Shown here piece by piece: positions 26,054-34,695 of a DNA stretch of 42,989 nt. The translations under genes and the position numbers were made by a program. The notes beneath the pieces were generated by a model. It was not told the DNA's origin, made no database searches, and was given only the letters and a program-made list of their open reading frames with translations. Position 1 is the first letter of the stretch. Every line of letters begins with the position of its first letter. Source of the DNA: Treponema sp. (lineage in GTDB: Bacteria; Spirochaetota; Spirochaetia; Treponematales; Rectinemataceae); assembly GCA_012516755.1 (NCBI GenBank), contig JAAYWE010000211.1, forward strand, positions 1 to 42,989, read 5' to 3'.

Positions 26054-26875
26054 TTACCTCTTAAAACCTATTGCTCCATAGCCTACCACTAGCTCATCAC
26101 AGTATTCTCTGTGTTTCGAAGAATTATCATAATCTAGCAATTCTGCTCTTGCCTCTGGAAATGCAATCCTGAAGGCTCGAATAACTGCCTCTCCACAAAA
26201 GGAATTATAACAAGCTCTTACGTTTCCAGTAAATTCGGCAACTGGTCTGGAAAGAGAATAGATGAAATCCTTAGAAAGCAAATCACATTCTTCCGGAGAA
26301 TCGCTTACCGCAAGATTCGAAGATAGTACAAAGACAGCATAGTTTCCGATATATCTGCTTATTTCTTCAAACAATCTCGTGGCGGTCTCAATGGTCAGAG
26401 GATTCTTACCCGATATGATGCAAGGCAATATGGGCACCCCTGGGAAAAAATGAGATGCAAATGGCAATTGAAGCTCTATCGAGTGTTCTTCCAAATGTGG
26501 CAGATCATCTTTTTTCAACATGGGTATCTTGTTAAGGAGATAATCCCTGAGGTTCAAATCTATATTCAAGCAGGCACCCGGAATATCGAATCTTGTGGAT
26601 TCAGGAAGAAAAACACCATCTTCATAGGGCAGATGAGAAGGCCCCATAATGACGATAATTGAAGGATTCGAACCCAGAATTGCACCCCACGATTCCATGC
26701 TGATCTTCCCGCTGTAGAGAAAGCTTCCATGGGGAGCAATAATGCCAAATGCAGGGCATGGTATTCGCTTTGCATATAGACTAAGACCGTCTATTTCAGA
26801 CATTAGCATCTGCGGTTCAGATGGATAGAAAATTCCCGAAAGCAAAGGGCTTCGTGCGATTTTTTTTTCGCTCAT
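26054..26875 (-). CDS. MEMO family protein (AmmeMemoRadiSam system protein B)
   Basis: A 273-residue protein of the MEMO1 family, a fold related to non-haem iron extradiol dioxygenases. Landmarks are IIAPHGSFLYSG (His 49), MGPSH (His 81), EEHSIELQLPF (131-139) and CGEAVIRAF (Cys 227). These correspond to the three metal ligands described in human MEMO1. The usual SSD.SH motif is SSNLAV here (187-190), losing the Asp and His that complete the site. MEMO and AMMECR1 genes commonly sit with a radical SAM gene; none lies beside them in this window. Confidence 0.88.
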   Translation of the reverse strand: MSEKKIARSPLLSGIFYPSEPQMLMSEIDGLSLYAKRIPCPAFGIIAPHGSFLYSGKISMESWGAILGSNPSIIVIMGPSHLPYEDGVFLPESTRFDIPGACLNIDLNLRDYLLNKIPMLKKDDLPHLEEHSIELQLPFASHFFPGVPILPCIISGKNPLTIETATRLFEEISRYIGNYAVFVLSSNLAVSDSPEECDLLSKDFIYSLSRPVAEFTGNVRACYNSFCGEAVIRAFRIAFPEARAELLDYDNSSKHREYCDELVVGYGAIGFKR

Positions 26876-26894
26876 TTTAGTGCTCTAATGTATA

Positions 26895-26922
26895 AGTATA
26901 TTGCCAAATCTCGAAAATGCAA
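26895..26922 (-). promoter_or_regulatory. Candidate promoter for MEMO-AMMECR1 operon
   Basis: On the minus strand TTGCAT (26922-26917), a 16-base spacer and TATACT (26900-26895; five of six). This leaves a leader of roughly 12 bases before the MEMO ATG, which has only a weak Shine-Dalgarno site. Confidence 0.4.
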
Positions 26923-26953
26923 GAAATGTGAGTTATGATTTTTTGGCGAGAAA

Positions 26954-26983
26954 TTGATTGCGCATAGACTGTCGTCATATTAT
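26954..26983 (+). promoter_or_regulatory. Candidate promoter for the small gene at 26995
   Basis: TTGATT (26954-26959), an 18-base spacer and TATTAT (26978-26983; a second TATTAT register lies at 26981-26986). The start codon GTG is only 8-11 bases beyond the -10, so the leader would be a few bases at most. Confidence 0.45.
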
Positions 26984-26994
26984 TATTTAGCTAA

Positions 26995-27315
26995 GTGGAA
27001 ACAGTTACTCAAGCTCTTCTTTATGAAGAAAAATTGCTTAGAAATCGCCTTCAGAGAGTCGAGAGCGAATGCGCATCGAGACCCAAGGGTAGTATTGTCC
27101 TGAAACGCAGATATAACCAAGTATATGCATATTTACAATGGAGGGAAGGCAATAAAGTATGCAGCCGGTATCTTGGTAGAGCAGATTCCTGGCAATGCAG
27201 ATCGATCCAAGCAAAGATTTCAGAAAGGCGAAAATACATGGAAGAGGCAAAGGAAATAAGAAAGAAGCTTGAGGCGACAAGGCATCTTCTAGACGAAGTG
27301 AGAAAATTCGGTTGA
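26995..27315 (+). CDS. Small conserved-looking protein of unknown function
   Basis: A 106-residue basic, mostly helical protein: two charged helices (about residues 3-28 and 72-103) flank a short beta section with the pattern RPKGSIVLKRR...AYLQWREGNKVCSRYLG. I recall the 'PKGS...YLQYREG.KV.S.YLG' pattern from small uncharacterised proteins in Firmicutes and spirochaetes, but cannot name a function. The start is GTG, since TAA is immediately upstream in frame and the next in-frame Met is far inside. No Shine-Dalgarno site is present. It lies 23 bases before the galactokinase-like gene and probably shares its mRNA. Confidence 0.7.
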   Translation: METVTQALLYEEKLLRNRLQRVESECASRPKGSIVLKRRYNQVYAYLQWREGNKVCSRYLGRADSWQCRSIQAKISERRKYMEEAKEIRKKLEATRHLLDEVRKFG

Positions 27316-27338
27316 AAATGCAGCACGAATAGGATACA

Positions 27339-28496
27339 ATGTCTGCAATGAAAGATATTTTTATAATGCACCACGCGGAGTATGATACAGCTCCAGACTG
27401 TACATCAGCTGCGCCAACTATAGTAAAAATATTAGGAGAGCACACTGATTTTGCCGATGGTCTTGTGCTTTCAGCTTCTCTTTCATTTGAAGTTCGAGTC
27501 GCGATATCTTTTAGAAAAGACAATTCTCTCCGTTTTTATGCAGCTGATTTCAATGAACGTAAGCGCGCAAATGTTGCCACATTTAAGTACAAAAGAGAAG
27601 ATCGCTGGGCTAATCATGTAAAGAGTGTGTGCGATTATTTTTGGCGCGTATTTAATCTTGATCCTCGTGGCCTCAATGTAACCATCCAGAGCAATGTGCC
27701 ACTGGGGCTTGGTTTGGGTATCAGCAGTGCGATAAATATGGCAACTGCGCTTGACTTAAAAACCCTATACGATTTAGACCTTAAACTTGAAGAATTAGCC
27801 TTTCATGCTTGGAAAGCGCAGAGTTTATTCTTTGAGAAAGAATTACCTCTAACAAATTATCTTGGGATTACTGCGCCTGCAGGAAGAAGTTTTTCGATCA
27901 TAGACTTGCATGATAAAAAGCGCAGAGGAGTGCAATTCTTACCTGAACGCTGGGAAATGCTTCTCACTGATTCCAAAGTGCCTCGCTCTTCGGTGGACGC
28001 AGAACTAGAACAGCGAATCGCAGATTGCAAAGCATGCCTTTCGGTTCTTGTCCCCTATCATAATCGTTCCATTCGCGATATAGCGCCTCAAGAACTCGAC
28101 GAATTGCTAGGAATAGTGCCTGAACGCAAACGCCGACGATGTCTACATGTGCTAGAAGAAGTAAGAAGAGTCATTGAAGCGGAAGAGAGTCTCTCGCGTC
28201 AGGATTATATAGGCTTTGGTCGAATCGTAAACAAATCCCATGCTTCTCTAAGGAGCCTTTATGAAATTTCCTGTCCAGAGATAGACTGGCTTACAAAGAG
28301 AGCGCTTGAGCTAGACGATGTTCTGTGTTCTAGACTCGTTGGTCAAGGGTTTGGCGGAAGCACGCTTACAATCCTCAATAATGAAAAAAAGCAAGCCTAT
28401 CGCAACAAGCTGGAAGATTATGAGAGAATATTCGGCTTTAAACCTATTATCCACGAAGTCTCAACAGGTGCAGGCCTTCGAATTCTGGAGCATTGA
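27339..28496 (+). CDS. Galactokinase-family (GHMP) protein lacking catalytic residues
   Basis: Galactokinase homology is clear along 385 residues: ILGEHTDFADG (31-41), the GHMP ATP loop PLGLGLGISSA (121-131), a TNVKH-like LLTDSKVPRSS, GRIVNKSHASLRSLYEISCPE and the third GHMP motif LVGQGFGGST (333-342). But the catalytic pair is missing. The Arg of GR.NLIGEH is replaced (TIVKILGEH), and the GIMDQ segment with the catalytic Asp is reduced to NYLGITAPAG. I therefore infer an inactive or re-purposed sugar-binding homologue, comparable in principle with yeast Gal3, rather than working GalK. The start could be ATG 27339 or 27348. It lies upstream of surE. Confidence 0.83.
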   Translation: MSAMKDIFIMHHAEYDTAPDCTSAAPTIVKILGEHTDFADGLVLSASLSFEVRVAISFRKDNSLRFYAADFNERKRANVATFKYKREDRWANHVKSVCDYFWRVFNLDPRGLNVTIQSNVPLGLGLGISSAINMATALDLKTLYDLDLKLEELAFHAWKAQSLFFEKELPLTNYLGITAPAGRSFSIIDLHDKKRRGVQFLPERWEMLLTDSKVPRSSVDAELEQRIADCKACLSVLVPYHNRSIRDIAPQELDELLGIVPERKRRRCLHVLEEVRRVIEAEESLSRQDYIGFGRIVNKSHASLRSLYEISCPEIDWLTKRALELDDVLCSRLVGQGFGGSTLTILNNEKKQAYRNKLEDYERIFGFKPIIHEVSTGAGLRILEH

Positions 28497-28534
28497 TTCT
28501 AATATACCAATCCTATTCTAGAAATGGAGATTAC

Positions 28535-29296
28535 ATGAGAATTCTGCTGACAAATGATGATGGTATTCAATCGGATGGCCTTTTTGCTTTAATCGATACA
28601 ATTGCCGCAATGAAAGATTTCAATGGAAAAAGCTTGCACCAAGTATGGGTGGTTGCGCCTGAACATGAGCGATCCGGCGTGAGTCATGCCATGACTTTGA
28701 AAAAGCCGGCTAAGCTGCGTAGGCTTGGTGACTCGCGCTATAGCTGCTCTGGCACACCGGTGGATTGCATAATAATTGCGGGACTTGCTATTCTCCATGA
28801 AAAACCGGATCTAGTCATTTCTGGTATCAATAGAGGACCAAATCTTGGCACGGATATTGTATATTCTGGAACCTGTGGTGCAGCACGACAAGCCGCATTG
28901 CAAGGAATTCCGGCAATTGCCATATCATGTGCAGCTCATTGTGATAATTTGGAATATGAAGGTCTAACATCTTTTTTATCAGCTAATCTGAAAGAGCTTG
29001 TGGCCTTATGGAAGCCTGATTCCTTCATCAATATAAATGGTCCTTCTACAAAATCGAGAGATCTAAAGGCAGTATGGACTGTTCCAGGAAAAAATAAGTA
29101 CATTGACAACCTCAAGTGCTTTGACGGATCGGATGGATATACTTATTGTTTTCTCACCGAAGGCGCCGAAGAACGAATGCCCGATGCTCTCTCAGACCAT
29201 CATGCAATTTCTCAGGGTTATATTGCCGTAGGCTTAGTTGAAGTTCATCCCAGGGCATTCCACGAGCCATCTCTTAATGGGCAATTCGTATTCTGA
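28535..29296 (+). CDS. surE: 5'-/3'-nucleotidase SurE
   Basis: SurE is a metal-dependent phosphatase acting on nucleoside monophosphates and short polyphosphates. MRILLTNDDGI places the metal-binding pair at Asp8-Asp9. APEHERSGVSHAMTL, GTPVDC and SGINRGPNLGTDIVYSGT supply the remaining ligands and fold signatures. Length is 253 residues. ATG 28535 is chosen because GGAG lies at 28525-28528 and similarity begins here; an earlier start overlapping the previous gene would add 14 unrelated residues. A weak CTGAG/CTCAG stem lies just after the stop. Confidence 0.94.
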   Translation: MRILLTNDDGIQSDGLFALIDTIAAMKDFNGKSLHQVWVVAPEHERSGVSHAMTLKKPAKLRRLGDSRYSCSGTPVDCIIIAGLAILHEKPDLVISGINRGPNLGTDIVYSGTCGAARQAALQGIPAIAISCAAHCDNLEYEGLTSFLSANLKELVALWKPDSFININGPSTKSRDLKAVWTVPGKNKYIDNLKCFDGSDGYTYCFLTEGAEERMPDALSDHHAISQGYIAVGLVEVHPRAFHEPSLNGQFVF

Positions 29297-29343
29297 GAGC
29301 TATACTCAGCTGTTCCTCTTTATTCTCGGAATCCTCAAAGGCC

Positions 29344-29371
29344 TTGACCAAACCATCATCTTTCGTATATA
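29344..29371 (+). promoter_or_regulatory. Promoter of the tRNA-Thr/tRNA-Tyr unit
   Basis: TTGACC (29344-29349) and TATATA (29366-29371, spacer 16) or TATAGT (29368-29373, spacer 18) form a good sigma-70 promoter about 20 bases ahead of the first tRNA. The transcript would start near 29380 and need 5' processing, presumably by RNase P, whose RNA is encoded at 35630. Confidence 0.65.
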
Positions 29372-29389
29372 GTGCCGTTCGTTGTGCAC

Positions 29390-29462
29390 GCCATCTTAGC
29401 TCAGTTGGGAGAGCGCGTGACTTGTAATCTCGAGGTCCCCGGTTCGATTCCGGGAGATGGCT
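29390..29462 (+). tRNA. tRNA-Thr (TGT)
   Basis: A complete 73-base cloverleaf: acceptor arms GCCATCT/AGATGGC, D stem GCTC/GAGC, anticodon loop CTTGTAA with anticodon TGT (reads ACA/ACG), T arm CCCGG-TTCGATT-CCGGG, discriminator T. CCA is not encoded. The anticodon stem carries one T-T mismatch. Confidence 0.95.
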
Positions 29463-29485
29463 CGAGGGACTTATGGTCCATCAAT

Positions 29486-29568
29486 GGGGAGATTCCCGAG
29501 TGGTCAAAGGGGGCAGACTGTAAATCTGTTGGCTGTAGCCTTCGAAGGTTCAAATCCTTCTCTCCCCA
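29486..29568 (+). tRNA. tRNA-Tyr (GTA)
   Basis: An 83-base class II tRNA with a long variable arm: acceptor GGGGAGA/TCTCCCC, anticodon loop CTGTAAA with anticodon GTA, T arm ending GGTTCAAATCC, discriminator A. CCA is not encoded. It lies 23 bases after tRNA-Thr and ahead of a terminator. Its G34 is a target for queuosine exchange by Tgt. Confidence 0.95.
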
Positions 29569-29569
29569 C

Positions 29570-29604
29570 AAGGGGTTGTCCTGAGAGATGGGCAGCCCCT
29601 TTTT
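29570..29604 (+). terminator. Rho-independent terminator of the tRNA unit
   Basis: A 12-base-pair stem (AAGGGGTTGTCC with GGGCAGCCCCTT, including two G-T pairs), an 8-base loop and a run of five T (29600-29604). It begins two bases after tRNA-Tyr. Confidence 0.9.
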
Positions 29605-29667
29605 GTTTGTTGTGCGCAAAGGCCTTTTTTGATTATCTCTTCAGACCACTTGCAGGATGGTGGTAAT

Positions 29668-30150
29668 ATGAATCCTGAATTGCCAATAAAAGACATCTAT
29701 TTCCAATGCATGCGCTGCAATGCTTGCTGTAGCGGCCAACCTGGTTTTGTCTGGCTTTCTAAGAGAGATCTTATGGCTTTAAGCGAATATTTTGATCTTT
29801 CGATACAGAGATTTGCACTGACTTTCTGCAGGATTGTCGATCTAGGCATAGTGACTACATTAAGCCTAAAGGAAAAACAAAACAACGACTGTATTTTTCT
29901 AGAAAATGATGGATGTAGCGTTTATCCGGTTAGGCCAGTTCAGTGCAGGACATATCCATTTTGGGAAACAATCTTAGAAAATGAACAAAGCTGGATAGAA
30001 GAGGGCAAACAATGCCCCGGTATCGGAAGGGGCTCTCTGATATCATCAGATAGGATATTAGATGCTTTTTTTGAAAGGCGACAGAATGCTCCTCTGTCAA
30101 TCGATGAAATCGCCGCTCTAGCAGCTTTAAGGAATAATTGGGATATATAA
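29668..30150 (+). CDS. YkgJ-family cysteine-cluster protein
   Basis: A 160-residue protein of the YkgJ/FliB-related zinc- or iron-chelating family. The cluster CMRCNACC opens the protein (about residues 15-22), followed by FLENDGCSVYPVRPVQCRTYPFW and KQCPGIG, giving the usual set of eight or so cysteines. Some relatives include a flagellin lysine methylase, but most have no known activity, so no substrate is assigned. ATG 29668 follows GGATGGTGG; an earlier start overlaps the tRNA terminator region. Its TAA overlaps the mltG ATG (TAATG). Confidence 0.85.
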   Translation: MNPELPIKDIYFQCMRCNACCSGQPGFVWLSKRDLMALSEYFDLSIQRFALTFCRIVDLGIVTTLSLKEKQNNDCIFLENDGCSVYPVRPVQCRTYPFWETILENEQSWIEEGKQCPGIGRGSLISSDRILDAFFERRQNAPLSIDEIAALAALRNNWDI

Positions 30151-31166
30151 TGAAAGCAAATCACATCAGATCCATTATGCAGAATCTCTTGATTCTGTTC
30201 TTGATATTGTTGCTGGCTATAGTGATTTTGATTTTGACTCCTCCTTTCAGAAGCGAAAGTGTCGAAGTGAAGATAAAAAGTGGATCCAGCCTCAGAGACA
30301 TCGCCAAAGAGCTCCACAATAATCATGTCATACCTTCCTCCCGGGTATTCGAGCTATATGTGCGTGCCAGAGGTTCTGAGCGCAACATCAAATCTGGGAC
30401 CTATCGATTTATGCCTTTAGAATTGCCTATTGTTGCAGCAAATAAATTGATAAAAGGAAATTACATAACTCAAAAAGTAGTCATTCCGGAAGGCAGGACT
30501 GCGCGCCAGATTGCCTTGATTTTGGAATCGAACAATGTCACAAGGGCAGAAGCTTTTTTGGAAGCGGTTAATGATATAGAGCTTGCTAGATCATTAGGCA
30601 TTCCCGCTTCAAATTGTGAAGGTTATCTTTTTCCGGATACATATTTCTTTGATCCACAAAGCGACTCACGAGAGCTCGTTTCACAGATGGTCAGAGGTTT
30701 TTTTGCCGCAATAGAAAGAATCGAAGGGTCCAAAACAGAGATTCTGAATCCTCAGTCTCTTCATCAAAGGGTAATTCTTGCCTCTATTATTGAAAGAGAA
30801 TATCGATTGGCCGAAGATGCACCATTAATTGCTTCTGTATTTCTTAACCGGCTTCAGAAGAATATGCCTCTTCAGTCTTGTGCAACCGTAGTATATGTAA
30901 TGACCGAACATCTGGGAAAAGAAGCGCCTTCGGTAGTGCATTATGGAGACCTAAAGATCCAGGATCCATACAATACTTATATCAACCGAGGGCTTCCTCC
31001 TGGACCAATCTCCAATCCGGGAGAAATCAGCTTAAAAGCTGCACTATTTCCCCCTAGGACAGATTATTTGTATTTTAGATTGGAGGATATTAATACTGGA
31101 AAACATCGCTTCTCTCATACTTTGGAAGAACACAACTATTCGGAGATAATTCCCAAGGGGCTATAG
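30150..31166 (+). CDS. mltG: Endolytic murein transglycosylase
   Basis: MltG (YceG) cleaves nascent glycan strands inside the chain at the inner membrane and sets glycan length. A single N-terminal membrane helix (about residues 8-30) is followed by a LysM-like domain (IKSGSSLRDIAKELHNNHVI) and the catalytic domain with YLFPDTYFF, ASIIEREYRLAEDA (catalytic Glu near 213), PLQSCATVVY and YNTYINRGLPPGPISNPG. Length 338 is typical. It overlaps the upstream gene by one base and precedes dnaG by six bases. Confidence 0.94.
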   Translation: MKANHIRSIMQNLLILFLILLLAIVILILTPPFRSESVEVKIKSGSSLRDIAKELHNNHVIPSSRVFELYVRARGSERNIKSGTYRFMPLELPIVAANKLIKGNYITQKVVIPEGRTARQIALILESNNVTRAEAFLEAVNDIELARSLGIPASNCEGYLFPDTYFFDPQSDSRELVSQMVRGFFAAIERIEGSKTEILNPQSLHQRVILASIIEREYRLAEDAPLIASVFLNRLQKNMPLQSCATVVYVMTEHLGKEAPSVVHYGDLKIQDPYNTYINRGLPPGPISNPGEISLKAALFPPRTDYLYFRLEDINTGKHRFSHTLEEHNYSEIIPKGL

Positions 31167-31172
31167 AAAAGA

Positions 31173-32963
31173 ATGGCGAGAATATCACCACAGATTAGGC
31201 AGGAAATTCTCGATAAGACAGATTTCTTATCAGTATATCAGGAGCATGTCCGCCTTCAGAAAAAAGGAGCTTCTTTTTGGGGACTTTGCCCTTTTCATTC
31301 GGAAAAGACGCCGTCCTTTTCTGTAAGCCCTGACACAGGCCTCTTTTATTGTTTTGGGTGTCATAAGGGTGGTTCAATTATTCAATTTATTATGGATATA
31401 GATAAGTTGAGCTATACAGAGGCAATGCAAGAACTGGCTCAACGATGCGGTGTGCAGATTCAATTCGAAGAGTCCGAAAAACTAGGGGAAACTGAAAAGG
31501 AACGTCAAACTCTTCTCGAGCTAAACGAAAGGCTATCCAAGAGTTTTCATTGGTTTTTGACGAACCATGATTGTGGTCGCATAGCTTTGGAGATTCTTCA
31601 TAGAAGAGGTTTATCGGATCAACTAATCGAAAGATTCAGCATAGGTTATGCTCCTGCAAATAGACAATGGCTATATTCCTTTCTCAAAGCAAAGGGGTAT
31701 TCGGATGATTTTCTGAAACATAGCGGCCTTTTTTCAAAGAAGGATCTGTCATATCCTCTATTTGCCGATCGAATAATATTTCCCATTGGAGATGCTAAAG
31801 GAAGAATAATAGCCTTTGGTGGCAGAGCCATGACGGAAGATGGTCCAAAGTACATAAACAGCTCCGAGACGGCAATCTTTAGGAAACAAGAGACACTATT
31901 TGGCTTCTCGCAAGCGATTGATTCTATCAAGAATACAGATAACGCCATTGTATGCGAAGGATACATGGATGCGCTTTCATTTCACGCGGCTGGACTGACA
32001 AATGCAGTTGCCCCTCTGGGGACGGCATTCACTAGTCAGCAAGCTGTGGTTATCCGCCGAAGATCATCGAATATAATACTCTGTTTTGATACGGACGAGG
32101 CCGGGTTGCGTGCTGCCGAGAGATCTTGCTCGATCGCGACGGCTGCCGGCTTAGAGACTCGAGTGCTTCTTCTCGAAGAAGGCAAAGATGCTTCAGAGAT
32201 ATTGGAAAAGAGGGGGGCAGGGGAGTTGACGAGAATGGCTAAAAATACTATAAACGCTGGACAATTTCTGCTTGCACGTGCCAACCAGCTTTTCGATATA
32301 TCAACAATGGAGGGAAAGGCGAAAGCGGTTTCGTTTCTGTTTCCCTTCCTTGATGCTCTCGATTCCGATGTTAAGAGACAAGAATACATCAAGGAAATAG
32401 GAAGAAGCATTGGAGTCAGCACTCATGCGGTCGCTATGGACTACGCTAAAGCGAAAGTATCCGGAGTACGCCGCGTTAGGGATTCCTACAATCTTTCTAA
32501 TGTGCCATATAGCAGCTCGAATTCTGCCCGAACTTCCGATCTTTTATTTATGGCAGCAGTCATTTTGTCCGAAGATCCATTCCAGTTTGTAGATGAGAAT
32601 TTGAATATAGAAAATCTCGACGATCCAAGGGCAAAAGATCTGTTTTCAGCCCTTCAGGAAGCGCATAAAGAAGGGATTTTGGATGTGGAAGGGATTCTGT
32701 CTCTCTGTACTGATGAGGCTGCCGCGCGCTTTGTCAGAGAAGTCGATACCTCCGGTGAACTACAGGGCAATCTAGAGAAGATCATAAAGGACGGATTGGA
32801 TCAGAAAAAGAAAGCTGCTTTAGAAAGAAAGCGGAGAGAGCTTGTAGCTCGTCTCAAATCATTTTCGGCGGATACAGATCCGCTACAAGAAAAGCTGATC
32901 CTCGAAGAAATAATTAAGGTCGATGGAGAACTCAAAACTACGGGAGGAGATATTGATGAATGA
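31173..32963 (+). CDS. dnaG: DNA primase
   Basis: DnaG lays RNA primers for replication. The N-terminal CHC2 zinc domain shows [16 protein letters not shown] and [10 protein letters not shown] (about residues 37-66). The catalytic TOPRIM domain includes [11 protein letters not shown] near residue 256 with the key Glu, and [12 protein letters not shown] with the Asp pair. The C-terminal ~150 residues are the variable helicase-interaction domain. The full length is 596. It overlaps rpoD by eight bases, a remnant of the macromolecular-synthesis operon arrangement (rpsU is not here). Confidence 0.96.
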   Translation: MARISPQIRQEILDKTDFLSVYQEHVRLQKKGASFWGLCPFHSEKTPSFSVSPDTGLFYCFGCHKGGSIIQFIMDIDKLSYTEAMQELAQRCGVQIQFEESEKLGETEKERQTLLELNERLSKSFHWFLTNHDCGRIALEILHRRGLSDQLIERFSIGYAPANRQWLYSFLKAKGYSDDFLKHSGLFSKKDLSYPLFADRIIFPIGDAKGRIIAFGGRAMTEDGPKYINSSETAIFRKQETLFGFSQAIDSIKNTDNAIVCEGYMDALSFHAAGLTNAVAPLGTAFTSQQAVVIRRRSSNIILCFDTDEAGLRAAERSCSIATAAGLETRVLLLEEGKDASEILEKRGAGELTRMAKNTINAGQFLLARANQLFDISTMEGKAKAVSFLFPFLDALDSDVKRQEYIKEIGRSIGVSTHAVAMDYAKAKVSGVRRVRDSYNLSNVPYSSSNSARTSDLLFMAAVILSEDPFQFVDENLNIENLDDPRAKDLFSALQEAHKEGILDVEGILSLCTDEAAARFVREVDTSGELQGNLEKIIKDGLDQKKKAALERKRRELVARLKSFSADTDPLQEKLILEEIIKVDGELKTTGGDIDE

Positions 32964-34683
32964 TATGGAACTCGATCCCGCAATTGCAAAGCTACTCGAA
33001 TATGCAAAAGAAAAAAAGACCATAAGTTTTGATGAGCTCTCTGATATGTTGCCTGAACAAATACTCAATTCGGATAAAATGGAAGCTATCATCAACCTTC
33101 TAGTAAACAACGATGTAAAAATAGAAGAAGAAGTCCAGATTGAAGAGGAAGCTCTTCCCAAACTCACTTCGATTCCCTTGAAGAGCAAGATGGTCTCAAG
33201 TGAAAAGGAGATATCAAGCGACGACCCAGTTAGGCTTTATCTGAGAGATATCGGGAGAGAAAATCTCTTAACTGCCGAGCAGGAAGTCGAGCTCTCGAGA
33301 ATGATGGAGCAAGGCGAGAATATAATCAAGAACACACTACGAAGATCCGGAATGCTTATCCCAGAGTTCCATCAAATAGTAGTTAAAGCGACTCGCAAAG
33401 AGCCAAAAGACATGTCTCTGCAAAAAAAGGAAAATACAGAGAAAATTGCAGAACGAAGAAGATTAAACCAATTTTATAGAGAGCTCATCGATTCAAGCGC
33501 CGCTGATCTTAGGTTCTATATCGAGTCTAAAAAGAACATAATCGCAAAAGGCGGGAACATCTTTGAAGATCCACATTTAATAAGGATCAGGGAACCTCTG
33601 CTTATAATTGTGAACGAGACTGATATTCATCCTGAGGAAATAACAATCTTTTCGGAGAAATTCATCGTTGCTGCAAGAAAGATCATCCGCTATAGAAAAG
33701 AGCAAGATAGAATACAGGGGATTTTGCAGGTCTCATCTTCCAAGGATCTAAGAACCCTTGGAAGAAATCTAACTATAAAAGAAAAACGAGAGGAAATTGA
33801 GCAACGCCTTGGCCTTAGCGCTGAAGAGATCAAAGATAAAATTCGACAGCTTCAAGTCAATGAGAAAAAACTGCAGGATATCGAGAATAATTTCGAGACC
33901 CCTATCGACGATATAATATCTATGGCTAGAGAAGTGAATCGTGGCCGAAAAATGATGAAGAGCGCAAAAGATAGGCTAATCAAGGCGAATCTAAGACTCG
34001 TTGTCTCGATAGCGAAAAAATACACTAATCGAGGCATGCAGTTCTTTGATCTGGTTCAGGAGGGCAATATCGGTCTTATAAAGGCCGTTGAGAAATTCGA
34101 ATATCGTAAGGGCTATAAGTTTTCTACCTATGCAACCTGGTGGATACGTCAGGCAATAACTAGATCGATTTCCGATCAAGCCAGGACCATAAGAGTCCCT
34201 GTTCATATGATCGAGCAGATAAACAAGGTTGTTAGAGAATCCAGACAGCTCATGCAGAAGCTCGGCCGCGAGCCTACGGATGAGGAGATCGCATCGCAAC
34301 TTGGCTGGGAGATTGAGAGAGTAAAAGCGGTAAAAAACGTGGCTCGTGAACCTGTTTCGCTCGATACACCAATCGGAGAAGACGAAGATTCACTTCTACA
34401 AGATTTTATCGAAGATAAAGAAGTAGAAAATCCAGCCGTTCAAACCAATTACAATCTGCTACAGGAGCAACTGCGAATGGTGCTCTCCACGCTGCCAAAA
34501 CGCGAGCAAGAAGTATTGAGAATGCGTTTTGGACTCGATGAGGGGTATTCATTGACATTGGAAGAGGTTGGCTTGTATTTTAATGTCACTCGTGAGCGCA
34601 TCCGACAGATAGAGGCAAAAGCTCTTAAAAAATTGCGACAATTCAAGCGAAGCCAGAAGCTTCGTGACTATATAGATCATTGA
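32956..34683 (+). CDS. rpoD: RNA polymerase primary sigma factor (sigma-70/RpoD)
   Basis: The housekeeping sigma factor. Region 1.1-like sequence opens the protein. Region 1.2 is [11 protein letters not shown] near residue 90, followed by a ~230-residue charged non-conserved region. Regions 2.1-2.4 run from [13 protein letters not shown] (about 339) through [18 protein letters not shown] and [10 protein letters not shown]. Region 3 follows, and region 4 ([36 protein letters not shown]) supplies the -35 binding helix. Length 575. ATG 32956 is preceded by GGAGGAG (32942-32948) inside dnaG. The intact regions 2.4 and 4.2 fit the TTGACA/TATAAT-like promoters seen in this window. Confidence 0.97.
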   Translation: MNDMELDPAIAKLLEYAKEKKTISFDELSDMLPEQILNSDKMEAIINLLVNNDVKIEEEVQIEEEALPKLTSIPLKSKMVSSEKEISSDDPVRLYLRDIGRENLLTAEQEVELSRMMEQGENIIKNTLRRSGMLIPEFHQIVVKATRKEPKDMSLQKKENTEKIAERRRLNQFYRELIDSSAADLRFYIESKKNIIAKGGNIFEDPHLIRIREPLLIIVNETDIHPEEITIFSEKFIVAARKIIRYRKEQDRIQGILQVSSSKDLRTLGRNLTIKEKREEIEQRLGLSAEEIKDKIRQLQVNEKKLQDIENNFETPIDDIISMAREVNRGRKMMKSAKDRLIKANLRLVVSIAKKYTNRGMQFFDLVQEGNIGLIKAVEKFEYRKGYKFSTYATWWIRQAITRSISDQARTIRVPVHMIEQINKVVRESRQLMQKLGREPTDEEIASQLGWEIERVKAVKNVAREPVSLDTPIGEDEDSLLQDFIEDKEVENPAVQTNYNLLQEQLRMVLSTLPKREQEVLRMRFGLDEGYSLTLEEVGLYFNVTRERIRQIEAKALKKLRQFKRSQKLRDYIDH

Positions 34684-34695
34684 TAGAGGTGACCC

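Noticed and set aside
29372-29666. Several open frames of 69-72 codons on both strands
   Set aside because: They cover the two tRNA genes and their terminator.
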